This document shows, piece after piece, positions 8,749-17,304 of a stretch of 64,000 nucleotides of DNA; the stretch's first letter is position 1, and each line of letters begins with the position of its first letter. The stretch covers positions 1 through 64,000 of the forward strand of contig NZ_JAPNXM010000009.1 of the NCBI RefSeq assembly GCF_049472675.1, written 5' to 3'. The notes below the pieces were generated by a model that worked only from the letters and a program-made list of their open reading frames with translations, made no database searches and was not told the DNA's origin. Source of the DNA: Deferribacter thermophilus (lineage in GTDB: Bacteria > Chrysiogenota > Deferribacteres > Deferribacterales > Deferribacteraceae). Made by a program: the position numbers and the translations under genes.

Positions 8749-9465
8749 TTAATTTGGTATGTTAGGTATATTCTCTGGTAGACCTTGTGGTATTTGAGGG
8801 ATTTGGTTAAGCATTTCAGATGTTTTCATTATTTGATAATTTTTTGGATAGTCAAAGATAGATAATTTTAAATTTTTAAATTCAATCTTTTCAACTTCAT
8901 AAATTACTTCATTTTTTAAATTATCTTTTACATAAAAAGGGATACCATATTTTTCCATATTATAAGTTAGCATTTTTTGTTTGTTGTTAATAGTGAGAAA
9001 TTCTAAAAACTTATCCGTTGTCTCTAAATTTATATTTTTCAATATTTTTTTATCTTTGCAGAAATAAACATCATTATTGCTGTTAGTGGTAATAAATCTA
9101 TAGCCATCAGTGTTGCAAGATGCTATTACTTTTGTGCCAAGTTTTGTTATTGTCAGATTTTGATTAGAATCGTTATTTTGGTTAAAACGATTAAAATTGC
9201 CTCCAAACATGGCAGAAAACATTTTAAGCTTTTCTAAATCATCTTTTGTAGTAATTATTACCTTCTTTTCTTTGTGGTCAACGGTATAGAAGGTTTCAGT
9301 GTTGCCATTAAATATAAATTCAAAGTCAGTAGTCTTGTTCTTGAGCAAATTCTTTTTTATAAAAGTCTTAACAAGGTTTCCTCTTTGTTTTGCTGTAATG
9401 ATTACATCTGCAAGTGCTAAAGTTGAAAAAAGAACAATTATAATTATTGTATTAATTATTTTCAT
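8749..9465 (-). CDS. Exported protein of unknown function
   Basis: I do not recognise this family. The 238-residue protein begins with a clear signal peptide (hydrophobic residues 4-19, cleavage near ALA/DV) and so is likely periplasmic or surface-bound. The body mixes beta-prone segments (FEFIFNGNTETFYTVDHKEKK, in the style of an outer-membrane lipoprotein carrier or DUF4412-like fold). There are two Cys residues, near 117 and 136, that could form a disulphide. The last 20 residues are rich in Pro, Asn and Gln (IPQIPQGLPENIPNIPN). AGGAGG lies 6 bases upstream of the ATG. It is a single gene divergent from sfrB, with the thi promoter directly behind it. Confidence -1.
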   Translation of the reverse strand: MKIINTIIIIVLFSTLALADVIITAKQRGNLVKTFIKKNLLKNKTTDFEFIFNGNTETFYTVDHKEKKVIITTKDDLEKLKMFSAMFGGNFNRFNQNNDSNQNLTITKLGTKVIASCNTDGYRFITTNSNNDVYFCKDKKILKNINLETTDKFLEFLTINNKQKMLTYNMEKYGIPFYVKDNLKNEVIYEVEKIEFKNLKLSIFDYPKNYQIMKTSEMLNQIPQIPQGLPENIPNIPN

Positions 9466-9602
9466 ATAGACCTCCTGCTTTTGTTTATAAAATATTATAG
9501 CATATTTTTTTGATTTATTAAATTAATAAAATAATGTTATAAATGTAGTGGGTAATTACTTTTTAATATAGACATTGAATTTTTTTTGTGTTATAAAACC
9601 AA

Positions 9603-9621
9603 ATTGTATACAGTATACCAT
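9603..9621. promoter_or_regulatory. Putative GntR/FCD operator upstream of sfrB
   Basis: The palindromic site ATTGTATACAGTATACCAT has half-sites TTGTATAC and TGGTATAC around a central A. It matches a site before the first gntR gene (15885-15902, reverse strand) at 16 of 18 positions. It lies 22 bases before the sfrB ATG, a position suited to repression. The match is visible in the sequence; the binding protein is inferred. Confidence -1.
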
Positions 9622-9642
9622 AATTATTTTGCGGAGAGGCTT

Positions 9643-11598
9643 ATGGCAAAAGTTTACTACGGTTTTTGGAATGACCAGATCATAGATAATAGAGAAAAAG
9701 GTTATGATGAGTGGACTGATGCACCCATAAAAATTGATGAGAATTTTAATGGGAAAAAACTAAAGGTATTTGTAAATTGGAACGGTTTTTTGGTTTTTGA
9801 TAAAGATGTTAATATCTTGGATGTTCTTACAGAATATATGTATCAAATAAGTAGTTATGGTTGCTGTGGTAGATGTTTCCCTGGCCGCATGGGTACAAGA
9901 ATCCTTGCAGAGCAGCTTCAAAAACTGAAAAATGATGGTTTTAAAAAGGAAGATATAGATCTTGCTTATGATATAGCTTACTCAATTTACGTTTCTGCAA
10001 AATGTACTGTTGCTCCAACTGCAACTATACCTGTAAGACAATTTTTAAAGAATTTTATGAGTGGCAAATTTGAAACATTAGATTCAGTGAACAATAAAAG
10101 TTTAAACTATGTAAAACATTTGACAGCACCATGTACAGCTGGATGTCCATCTAATGTTAAAATTCCTGAATTTATTGAGGCTATAAAAGATTATAGATAT
10201 CTTGAAGCTTTAAAAATTATAAGGACTACTATGCCCCTTCCTGGTGTTTGTGGTAGAGTTTGCCCACACCCTTGTGAATCAAATTGTAGAAGGGGGCTTG
10301 TGGATGACCCTGTTAATATTATGGTATTAAAAAGAACACCCTGGGATTACGAGTATTATCATCATAAAGAACCAGATATTGAAAGGCTTAGAGAAGGTGA
10401 TACTGGTAAGAAGGTTGCCATCGTGGGAGCTGGCCCAGCTGGTTTGACAGCAGCATATTATTTAGCTCTTTTGGGGCATCAGGTAAAAATTTATGAGATG
10501 CTACCAGAACCTGGTGGTATGGTAGCTGTAGGAATACCTGATTATAGACAGCCAAGACATCTTTTAAGAAGAGAAGTTGAAATAATTCAATCGTTAGGGG
10601 TTGAAATTCAATACAACACAAAACTTGGGAGAGATATATTTTTAAAGGATTTAAAGCAGAAATATGATGCTGTATTGCTTGCTATCGGTGCTTTCAAAAG
10701 CCGTGATATGGGTGTTGAAGGGGAAAAAGAAGGTTATGAAGGTGTTATGGACAGTGGAATTGGATTTCTTAGAAAAGTTGCATTGGGTGAAGAAGTAAAG
10801 ATAGGTAAAAGGGTTGTGGTTGTTGGTGGTGGTAATACTGCAATAGACTGTGTTAGGACTGCATTAAGATTAGGGAGTGATGATGTAAATCTTGTATATA
10901 GAAGGTCAAGAGCTGAAATGCCAGCTGAAGATTATGAAGTGGCTGATGCTGAAGAAGAGGGAGTAAAGTTTCATTTCCTCTGTAATCCAGTTAAACTGAT
11001 TGCAGAAAATGGAAAGTTAGTTGGTGTGGAATGCGTAAGAATGCAACTTGGAGAGCCAGACGAATCTGGAAGAAGAAGGCCAGAACCAGTCCCTGGTTCA
11101 AATTTTGTTATAGAGTGTGACACTATTATCCCTGCAATTGGTCAATATCCTGATTTAGATTTCTTAACAGAAGAGGATGGAATTAAAGTTACTAAATGGA
11201 ATACAATTGCTGTAAAAGAAGATTTATATATGACAGATGTTCCAGGTATTTTTGCTGCTGGTGATTGTGAGTGGGGGCCTGCTACAGTTGTAAAAGCTAT
11301 TGGAGCTGCAAGATGGGCTGCAAAAATGATTGATAGATATTTGATGGAAGGTGAGCCATATCTTACTGATGAAGAGAAGTTAGAGTTAACATTATATAAA
11401 AATAAAGTATTTGATAAAAATGAAAGGGTTCAGGAAACTCATACAATACCAAGAGTTCATCAAGAGAAACTGCCTCCTGAGGTTAGGGTTAGAAATTTTG
11501 AAGAGATAGAAAAACCTTATACTGAGAAACAGGCTTATTTAGAAGCTACGAGATGCTTAAGATGTGTTAGAATGGCAATGATAGGCTTGGAGAAATAA
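9643..11598 (+). CDS. sfrB: SfrB-like NAD(P)H oxidoreductase beta subunit (GltD-type flavoprotein)
   Basis: Probably the FAD/NADPH-binding half of a soluble NAD(P)H:acceptor oxidoreductase like Geobacter SfrAB. With the ATG at 9643 (GGAGAGG 9633-9639) it has 651 residues. The order is an N-terminal NuoF-like iron-sulphur region (CCGRCFPGRMGTR, about residues 66-78), then the GltD-type double-cluster domain (CTAGCPSNVKIPEF and CGRVCPHPCESNCRRG, about 160-220), an FAD fold (VGAGPAGLTAAYY), an NADPH fold (VGGGNTAIDCVRTALRLG), and the FAD-sealing motif (GIFAAGDCEWGPATVVKAIG). An in-frame upstream start at 9586 exists but lacks an RBS and would span the operator. sfrA follows after 1 base. A glutamate synthase small subunit is less likely because there is no large subunit nearby and because of the NuoF-like extension. 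Confidence -1.
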   Translation: MAKVYYGFWNDQIIDNREKGYDEWTDAPIKIDENFNGKKLKVFVNWNGFLVFDKDVNILDVLTEYMYQISSYGCCGRCFPGRMGTRILAEQLQKLKNDGFKKEDIDLAYDIAYSIYVSAKCTVAPTATIPVRQFLKNFMSGKFETLDSVNNKSLNYVKHLTAPCTAGCPSNVKIPEFIEAIKDYRYLEALKIIRTTMPLPGVCGRVCPHPCESNCRRGLVDDPVNIMVLKRTPWDYEYYHHKEPDIERLREGDTGKKVAIVGAGPAGLTAAYYLALLGHQVKIYEMLPEPGGMVAVGIPDYRQPRHLLRREVEIIQSLGVEIQYNTKLGRDIFLKDLKQKYDAVLLAIGAFKSRDMGVEGEKEGYEGVMDSGIGFLRKVALGEEVKIGKRVVVVGGGNTAIDCVRTALRLGSDDVNLVYRRSRAEMPAEDYEVADAEEEGVKFHFLCNPVKLIAENGKLVGVECVRMQLGEPDESGRRRPEPVPGSNFVIECDTIIPAIGQYPDLDFLTEEDGIKVTKWNTIAVKEDLYMTDVPGIFAAGDCEWGPATVVKAIGAARWAAKMIDRYLMEGEPYLTDEEKLELTLYKNKVFDKNERVQETHTIPRVHQEKLPPEVRVRNFEEIEKPYTEKQAYLEATRCLRCVRMAMIGLEK

Positions 11599-11599
11599 A

Positions 11600-13837
11600 A
11601 TGAGTAGGGGTAATGTTATGGGAAAGATTTTTATAAATGACAATCCATACGAATTTATGGAAGGTGAGACTATTTTAGATGTCGCAAGAAGGAATGATAT
11701 CTATATCCCTGTAATGTGTTATTTAAAAGATATTACTCCTACTGGTGCTTGTAGATTATGTCTTGTCGAAGTAGAGGGCATAGAAAAGCCTGTTGCATCA
11801 TGTGTAACTTATGCAATAGATGGGATGAAAGTTTATACAGATACAGAAACTGTTTGGAAACAGCGCAAGAGAAATCTCGAGTTTATTCTTATAAAACACC
11901 CTTTAGATTGTCCTGTTTGTGATAAAGCAGGGGAATGTATGCTTCAAGATACTACTTACGAGTTTGGTATAAATGAAGAATCAATAAAATCTGTTAAACC
12001 AAACAAACCTAAATTTGACTGGGAAATGATTGTTCATGATGCTAATTTATGTGTGTTATGTGAAAGATGTGTTAAAATTTGTCATGAAGTTGCTGGTTGT
12101 AGCGCGTTGAAAATTGAGGAGAGGGGATTTAATAACCTCATTACTACAGTCAAAGAATCAGGGTTGGACTGCGATTTTTGCGGTCTTTGTGTTGATTTTT
12201 GCCCTGTTGGGGCTTTGCTTGATAAACCTTATAAACATAGTGTAAGAAACTGGGATTTAGAATATGTAGAGACTACATGTAATTATTGCCCTGTAGGGTG
12301 TTCAGTAAAATATGGGAAACATGAAAATGTAATATATAAAAGCTCAAAAGGGGATAACAGTTATATATGTTCATTAGGAAGATATGCATATAAATATACT
12401 GACAATCAGGATAGAGTGAACAAGCCATTAATTAAAGAAAATGGAGAATTTAAAAGTGTAGAGTGGAATGCTGCTATTGATAATGTAAGAGCAAAGCTGG
12501 ATGAAGTCATTGATAGATATGGAGTTGATAGTGCAGCTTTTATTTTGGGTAGTAGATTGTCAACAGAAGCCCTTTATAATTATAAAAAATTAGCAGAATC
12601 GATTGGAATAAATAAGATTGTAACAGATGTTGATTTTTATAATGCTAAATTTTTTAGAGAGTATTTTGAAAAATTTAATACTTACGATGTAATAGGCAAG
12701 CTTGATGATATTAAGAGGTCAGACCTGATTTTTGTTATAGGAGCTGATTTGCAAAGAGAATCATTGGGTTATAAGTGGTTTTTAACAAATGCAGTTATTC
12801 ACAATGATTCCAAACTTGTTACAGTTGGACTTAAAAAGTATGAATATGATTATCTAACTGATGCCTCACTGATCGCTGATTATGGGAATTTTGCCAACAT
12901 ATTTGAAAAAATAAAATCTGATGATGATCAAATATATAAAGATATTAGAGAGTATATTTCTAAAGCTAAGAATATCACTTTTATTGTAGGTAATGAATTT
13001 ATCGAAGCAGAAGCAAATTATAAATCCCTTTTTGCATTTGTAGATTATGTGGGGCATGATAATTTAAATGGATTTTTCTACACATTTGATAAACCAAATA
13101 TAAATGGACTGTTCAGCTTTGAACTTTTCAATAAATATGATGTTAATAAATTGGTGGACGAGATAAGTGATGGTAAAATAAAGTTTTTGTTTGTTGCTGA
13201 TTTTTACCCTTTTGATACAAAAGGTAATTATAAGAAGATAAAAACAGCAATAGAAAAAGTAGAGTATTTTGTGTCTGCTGACATATTCTTAAACGATTTT
13301 AATAAGAATGCTGATGTAATATTGCCAGTATTGACACATTTAGAATCGGAAGGAAGCTTTATAACTATTGATGGTAGATTGGTTAAATTTGTTAAAGTGA
13401 TAGAACCAGTAAATGATGCTAAAACAGATATTGAAATTGCATATTTGATAGGTTTTGCCAAAGGGGTTAAGCTGGAATCATATAGTAAAGCAGTATGGGA
13501 AAATTGTGTCAAAGGTAATTTTGGGCTACCTGATGTGGATTATCATGAAATTAATGGTTTAATTTATAAAATAAAAGACTACAAAATCAATAACACTGAA
13601 TATAAATATATCGAAGAGCCAAAAGGGACAAAAGAGATTTTTGTAAATGCAAAATATCATAATAATTTCTTATCAACTAAAGCTGCTATAGAAAAGAAAG
13701 GTGATGATGTGTATAGAAAATATTATTTTGATGTTGATAGGTCTGTTATTGTTGGTGAAGATGCTAAATGTGATCGAAATCTTTGTAGTCTATCAAGGGG
13801 TATTGCAAAAGGGGTAGTTATAGTTCCAAAAAATTAA
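11600..13837 (+). CDS. sfrA: SfrA-like oxidoreductase alpha subunit (NuoG-type iron-sulphur protein)
   Basis: The partner of SfrB, expected to carry electrons from the flavoprotein to an acceptor. The 745 residues include an N-terminal [2Fe-2S] ferredoxin domain (GACRLCLVEVEG), the NuoG His-Cys cluster region (HPLDCPVCDKAGECMLQD), two [4Fe-4S] motifs (CVLCERCVKIC and CDFCGLCVDFCPVGAL) and the molybdopterin-family cluster domain (CNYCPVGCSVKYG). A degenerate molybdopterin-oxidoreductase fold follows, as in NuoG, and probably holds no metal. ATGs at 11600 and 11618 both have a reasonable RBS; the second gives a start closer to the ferredoxin fold. In Geobacter the related pair oxidises NADPH and was first described as a soluble Fe(III) reductase. 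Physiological acceptors here are unknown. Confidence -1.
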   Translation: MSRGNVMGKIFINDNPYEFMEGETILDVARRNDIYIPVMCYLKDITPTGACRLCLVEVEGIEKPVASCVTYAIDGMKVYTDTETVWKQRKRNLEFILIKHPLDCPVCDKAGECMLQDTTYEFGINEESIKSVKPNKPKFDWEMIVHDANLCVLCERCVKICHEVAGCSALKIEERGFNNLITTVKESGLDCDFCGLCVDFCPVGALLDKPYKHSVRNWDLEYVETTCNYCPVGCSVKYGKHENVIYKSSKGDNSYICSLGRYAYKYTDNQDRVNKPLIKENGEFKSVEWNAAIDNVRAKLDEVIDRYGVDSAAFILGSRLSTEALYNYKKLAESIGINKIVTDVDFYNAKFFREYFEKFNTYDVIGKLDDIKRSDLIFVIGADLQRESLGYKWFLTNAVIHNDSKLVTVGLKKYEYDYLTDASLIADYGNFANIFEKIKSDDDQIYKDIREYISKAKNITFIVGNEFIEAEANYKSLFAFVDYVGHDNLNGFFYTFDKPNINGLFSFELFNKYDVNKLVDEISDGKIKFLFVADFYPFDTKGNYKKIKTAIEKVEYFVSADIFLNDFNKNADVILPVLTHLESEGSFITIDGRLVKFVKVIEPVNDAKTDIEIAYLIGFAKGVKLESYSKAVWENCVKGNFGLPDVDYHEINGLIYKIKDYKINNTEYKYIEEPKGTKEIFVNAKYHNNFLSTKAAIEKKGDDVYRKYYFDVDRSVIVGEDAKCDRNLCSLSRGIAKGVVIVPKN

Positions 13838-13847
13838 ATTTTGGTTT

Positions 13848-13866
13848 TGGGGTTTTCCCCATTTTT
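13848..13866 (+). terminator. Weak terminator-like hairpin after sfrA
   Basis: TGGGG and CCCCA form a 5-bp stem with a TTTT loop, followed by TTTTT. It begins 10 bases after the sfrA stop. It is short, so it may only partly terminate. Confidence -1.
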
Positions 13867-13869
13867 CCC

Positions 13870-13897
13870 TTGAAAATTTGACTTTTCCATCTATTAT
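13870..13897 (+). promoter_or_regulatory. Probable promoter of the zinc-ribbon gene
   Basis: TTGAAA (13870-13875), a 16-base spacer and TATTAT (13892-13897) lie about 30 bases before the RBS GGGGGTGAG of the next gene. Confidence -1.
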
Positions 13898-13930
13898 ATA
13901 AAGCGAAATATTAGCACTCGGGGGTGAGTG

Positions 13931-14209
13931 ATGCCAATCTATGAGTACAAATGTAGTAAATGTGGTGAAGTTTTTGAGTTAATGGAGAGCATCCATTCAG
14001 ATGTTTATGAAAGGTCATGTACAAAATGTGGAGCTACAGCTAAAAGGATTATATCTTTATCAAGTTTTCATTTAAAAGGAACTGGTTGGTATGTGACAGA
14101 TTATAAAAATAATAATGGTTCAGGTAGTAGCAAGCCTTCAAGTAGTTCTGCTTCATGTGATTCAAAATCAGATAGCTGTACAACTTGTGCAGCAGCACAA
14201 AATAATTAA
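13931..14209 (+). CDS. FmdB-family zinc-ribbon protein
   Basis: A small protein (92 residues from the ATG at 13931) of the FmdB/CxxC zinc-ribbon family. The N-terminus MPIYEYKCSKCGEVFE and the second pair CTKCGATAKRIIS supply the four Cys zinc ligands within the first 40 residues. The segment FHLKGTGWYVTDYK is also characteristic of the family. The tail is Ser-rich and ends with four further Cys (SCDSKSDSCTTCA). The family is named after a putative regulator of formamidase/amidase, but its function is generally unknown. A GTG one codon earlier is less likely as the start. The gene stands alone between its own promoter and a terminator. Confidence -1.
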   Translation: MPIYEYKCSKCGEVFELMESIHSDVYERSCTKCGATAKRIISLSSFHLKGTGWYVTDYKNNNGSGSSKPSSSSASCDSKSDSCTTCAAAQNN

Positions 14210-14210
14210 A

Positions 14211-14237
14211 AAGCTGGCTTTAAGCCAGCTTTTTTTT
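14211..14237. terminator. Terminator between the zinc-ribbon gene and the convergent SDR gene
   Basis: A 9-bp stem (AAGCTGGCT/AGCCAGCTT) has a 3-base loop and a T run to 14237. On the minus strand the stem is followed only by TTTTTAATT, so it mainly serves the plus-strand gene. Confidence -1.
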
Positions 14238-15075
14238 ATTGAATTTTTTCTATAGTAAGGCCAGCTTTTTCTATTTGTTTACAGGTTATGTTATAAAGTT
14301 TGTTTTGAATATCTTTATCATAAGCAATATTAGAGGCTTTACTTTCACTGAAATCAGAAAAATATTTCCCTGAGACATTAATTGGTTGGTTTAAAACATA
14401 TTCGATCATTTTAGCTCCATTTTCTGGATCACTACCTATTGGGCCCCAGTTGTTTACTAAAAGTTTTGTATTTAACACACCTGGATGAAGGCAGTTTGCT
14501 GAAACATTTTTAATATCATTTTCCATAAAATAGTTATGCAATTTAAAAGTAAACAGAATGTTGCATAATTTAGATAGAGAGTAAGCTTCAAAACCAGTAG
14601 GGAAATTATTTTTTTTTAAATCAGTTAGATTTATGCTATTTGAATGTGCCATTGAAGCTACATTTATAATCTTGGCTTCTTCAGAATTTATCAAATTTTT
14701 CAGTAAAATGTGTGTAATTAAGAAATGAGCGAGGTAATTAACTTGGTATGTTATTTCAAAGCCATCTTTAGTAGTAGTTAATTTGTGTGAAAAAGTAGCA
14801 GCGTTATTTATGAGTGCATATATTTTAAAACTAACAATTTTACTAAAAGCATCATAGGTTTCTTTTAAATCAGAGAAATCTGCTACTAACTTATGTAATT
14901 TTATATGCGATTGATTTATCGAATTTATAACCTCTTCCAGCTTTTTCGGATTTTTTCCGTGCAATATCAAATTATAACCTGATTTAGCTAACCTCAATGC
15001 TAATCGCTTTCCAATGCCATCAGTTGCACCAGTAATTAGAATATACTTATCTTTCAAAAATTCTTTTAGTTGCAT
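14236..15075 (-). CDS. Short-chain dehydrogenase/reductase
   Basis: A classical-type SDR of 279 residues with the NAD(P)-binding motif TGATDGIG (about residues 16-23), the NNAA segment and the catalytic pair YSLSK. The overall form resembles retinol-dehydrogenase-like SDRs (LHPGVLNTKLL after the active site). The substrate cannot be read from the sequence; a carbonyl group on a lipid or ketone is a guess. GGGAGGGG lies 5 bases before the ATG. Its start overlaps the end of the patatin gene by 29 bases, so the two are co-transcribed, which fits a lipid-related role. Confidence -1.
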   Translation of the reverse strand: MQLKEFLKDKYILITGATDGIGKRLALRLAKSGYNLILHGKNPKKLEEVINSINQSHIKLHKLVADFSDLKETYDAFSKIVSFKIYALINNAATFSHKLTTTKDGFEITYQVNYLAHFLITHILLKNLINSEEAKIINVASMAHSNSINLTDLKKNNFPTGFEAYSLSKLCNILFTFKLHNYFMENDIKNVSANCLHPGVLNTKLLVNNWGPIGSDPENGAKMIEYVLNQPINVSGKYFSDFSESKASNIAYDKDIQNKLYNITCKQIEKAGLTIEKIQ

Positions 15076-15844
15076 TATACCCCTCCCTGATTATTTTTTC
15101 AGCAAGATGGTAGTCGAACATCCCAATTTCTTCTAAATCAGGTTCGATTAATTTATAGTATTTAGAAGAATTTATAATACATTCTGATTGATAATAGTTC
15201 ATAATGCTAAATGATCTGTAAAATGTAGCTATAATGTTTGGAGATTTGTTGTAATTATTTGTTTTTAATTTAGCGTTGAGGTTTACAGCTATAATATTTT
15301 TATGGTTATTTTTGGAAAGTACAGTTATTGGTAATGGATTTGAAACACCACCATCGACTAGTATCTGCCCATTTATACTTACCGTTGAAAAAATACCTGG
15401 GATAGAAATACTAGCTCTAACAGCTTTAGTAAGAGAGCCTTTTTTTAAAACTATAGGTTTTCCTGATTCTAGATCAGTAGCTACAATGTATAGAGGGATA
15501 GGAGCATCTTCAATGTTAACATTTCCGATACTTTCCATGAAAAAATCAAAGATTTTATCACCATCTATTAATCCTTTAGTTGGTATAAAATTTATATCGA
15601 AAAGAGAAAAAACTTTCTTTTTGTCAAGAGATAATACAAATTCTTTATATAAATCTAACTTGTTAAACGCATAATAAGAGGCAATTACAGAACCAATGCT
15701 AGATCCAGCAACAGCTTTTATTCTGAAATTATTTTCTAATAAATAATCAATGACACCAATATGGGCTAACCCCTTTGCAGAACCACTACCTAAAGCTAAA
15801 GAAACATCACGCTTAACTTTTTTAAACATATTTAATAATAACAT
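15047..15844 (-). CDS. Patatin-like phospholipase (RssA type)
   Basis: A cytoplasmic acyl hydrolase of the patatin family with a Ser-Asp dyad. The sequence shows the oxyanion glycine loop GSGSAKGLAHIG, the nucleophile motif AGSSIGS (G-x-S-x-G) and the Asp motif DGGVSNPLPI. The open frame runs back to 15901, but that would cross the shared operator. I prefer an ATG at 15844 or 15829 (MFKKVKRDVSLALG), neither with a clear RBS. From 15844 the protein has 265 residues, short for the family and with no membrane or CBS domains. It is divergent from gntR and co-transcribed with the SDR gene. Confidence -1.
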   Translation of the reverse strand: MLLLNMFKKVKRDVSLALGSGSAKGLAHIGVIDYLLENNFRIKAVAGSSIGSVIASYYAFNKLDLYKEFVLSLDKKKVFSLFDINFIPTKGLIDGDKIFDFFMESIGNVNIEDAPIPLYIVATDLESGKPIVLKKGSLTKAVRASISIPGIFSTVSINGQILVDGGVSNPLPITVLSKNNHKNIIAVNLNAKLKTNNYNKSPNIIATFYRSFSIMNYYQSECIINSSKYYKLIEPDLEEIGMFDYHLAEKIIREGYNATKRIFER

Positions 15845-15884
15845 ATAAATTTGTGTTTGACTATAATAAAATAATGTATTAATA

Positions 15885-15902
15885 TTGCATACTGTATACA
15901 AT
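15885..15902. promoter_or_regulatory. Putative GntR/FCD operator between patatin and gntR
   Basis: On the minus strand this reads ATTGTATACAGTATGCAA, identical to the sfrB upstream site in its first 14 bases. It lies 15 bases before the first gntR gene and in the divergent patatin promoter region. This fits autoregulation and possibly control of patatin-SDR. Confidence -1.
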
Positions 15903-15916
15903 TTATTTGGTGGGGA

Positions 15917-16585
15917 ATGGAAGAGATTTTAGAGTCAAAACCACTGAGAGAGAAAATTGCTGATAAGATTAGAGCTGATATTATAAAAGGTGTCTACAAA
16001 GATGGTGAAAGGCTGGTAGAGCCTAAATTAGCAGAAAGTTTAGGTATAAGCAGGACACCTATTAGAGAAGCTTTGAGGCAGCTCGAAAATGAAGGATTTA
16101 TTGAAATTATCCCTAGAAAAGGTGCTGTTGTAAAAAAAATGACTCTTGAAGATGTGGACAATCTATATCTTATCAAAGCTAACTTAGAAGGGTTAGCTGC
16201 AAGGCAAGCAATAAAACATATAACTGATGAAGATATAAAAGAGATGGAAAAGTTGAATGAGAGATTTTTATTATTGGCAAAAAAGAATGAAGGTGTTGTG
16301 GAAGAATATCTTAAATATAATGTGGATTTCCATAATATTTTTATTAGGCTTTCTAAAAATGATAAATTGATAGAGATACTTGAAGGTTTGTCTAAAAACT
16401 TTCAGCGTATAAAAGGGATGTTAATCTCTAAGAGCGAAAGGGCATTGAAAGCTTATAATGAACACCTGGAAATTATTAAAGCTTTTAAATCAAAAGATCC
16501 AAATTTGGTAGAGAATAAAGTAAGATGGCATATAGAAAATAGCTGGTTATACATAAAAAAGAAGGTGATGAGTGATGGCTATTAG
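15917..16585 (+). CDS. GntR/FadR-family transcriptional regulator (first of a tandem pair)
   Basis: A 222-residue regulator with an N-terminal winged-helix domain carrying the GntR signature (EPKLAESLGISRTPIREALRQLE, about residues 35-58) and a C-terminal all-helical FCD ligand-binding domain. Asp/His residues that normally bind a metal in FCD domains are visible (VDFHNIF, NEHLEII, WHIENSW). FCD regulators typically sense small organic acids; the ligand here is unknown. The start is the ATG after GGTGGGGA. It overlaps the second copy by 11 bases. The palindrome just upstream is the best candidate for its own operator. Confidence -1.
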   Translation: MEEILESKPLREKIADKIRADIIKGVYKDGERLVEPKLAESLGISRTPIREALRQLENEGFIEIIPRKGAVVKKMTLEDVDNLYLIKANLEGLAARQAIKHITDEDIKEMEKLNERFLLLAKKNEGVVEEYLKYNVDFHNIFIRLSKNDKLIEILEGLSKNFQRIKGMLISKSERALKAYNEHLEIIKAFKSKDPNLVENKVRWHIENSWLYIKKKVMSDGY

Positions 16586-17243
16586 AGATGTTAGTATTGA
16601 TAATACCCCTTTAAGTGAAAAGATTGCTGAAACTATTAGAGATTATATTTTAAAAGGGGTTTTAAAGCCTGGTGAAAGATTAACTGAGCCAAAATTGTCA
16701 GATATATTGGGTATTAGTAGAACACCCATTCGAGAGGCTTTGAGGCTTTTGGAAATGGATGGTTTTGTAGAGATAATTCCTAGAAGGGGTGCAGTTGTTA
16801 CAGAAATTACAGATAAAGATGTTGACGAAATTTTTATTTTAAAAATTCGCTTAGAATCACTTGCAGCTAAATTGGCTGTAAACAATATGAAAGAAGTGGA
16901 TGTTGAGAGATTAGAAGAGTTGAATAACAGGTTGGAGAGATTTTATTCAAATAAAAATGTAGCTGGTATGATTAAAGCTAACAGTGACTTTCATGATTAT
17001 TTTATAAGGAAGTCTGAAAATCAGAGATTGATCAAATTCTTAGAGAGTTTACAATCTCAATTTAAAAGAGCAACAGCGTATTCATTTACAGAAACTGGCA
17101 GAATAGAACATGTTTTAAATGAACACAAAGAGATTATTGAGGCTTTTAAGGAAAAAGATGCTTTAAAAGTTGAAAAGCTTGTAGAAAAACATATCCAAAA
17201 TGGTTGGAACTTCATTAGATCAAAAGTTTCTAAAAAGAATTAA
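16575..17243 (+). CDS. GntR/FadR-family transcriptional regulator (second of a tandem pair)
   Basis: A 222-residue paralogue of the preceding gene, clearly alike over its whole length. The DNA-binding stretch is near-identical (LGISRTPIREALR, FVEIIPRRGAVV) and the FCD domain is more diverged (SDFHDYF, NEHKEIIEAF, KHIQNGW). The ATG at 16575, preceded by AAGGTG, fits better than the GTG one codon earlier. The near-identical recognition helices suggest that both proteins bind the same operators but respond to different ligands, or form heterodimers. It is co-transcribed with the first copy. Confidence -1.
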   Translation: MAIRDVSIDNTPLSEKIAETIRDYILKGVLKPGERLTEPKLSDILGISRTPIREALRLLEMDGFVEIIPRRGAVVTEITDKDVDEIFILKIRLESLAAKLAVNNMKEVDVERLEELNNRLERFYSNKNVAGMIKANSDFHDYFIRKSENQRLIKFLESLQSQFKRATAYSFTETGRIEHVLNEHKEIIEAFKEKDALKVEKLVEKHIQNGWNFIRSKVSKKN

Positions 17244-17249
17244 TATTAA

Positions 17250-17278
17250 TTGAAAAAAAAAGTATTTTAATGTAGAAA
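17250..17278 (+). promoter_or_regulatory. Possible promoter of the purine operon
   Basis: TTGAAA, a 17-base A-rich spacer and TAGAAA (17273-17278) lie about 27 bases before the purS start. The -10 match is only fair. No purine riboswitch or PurR-box was recognised. Confidence -1.
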
Positions 17279-17304
17279 GCCATAAAATTATCTTGGGGGG
17301 GCAG

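Noticed and set aside
9586..9642. Upstream start for sfrB at 9586
   Set aside because: The added residues have no family match and cross the palindromic operator, while the ATG at 9643 has a good RBS.
15276..15674. 132-residue frame on the plus strand inside the patatin gene
   Set aside because: It is antisense to a gene with clear catalytic motifs, and has no RBS or recognisable product.
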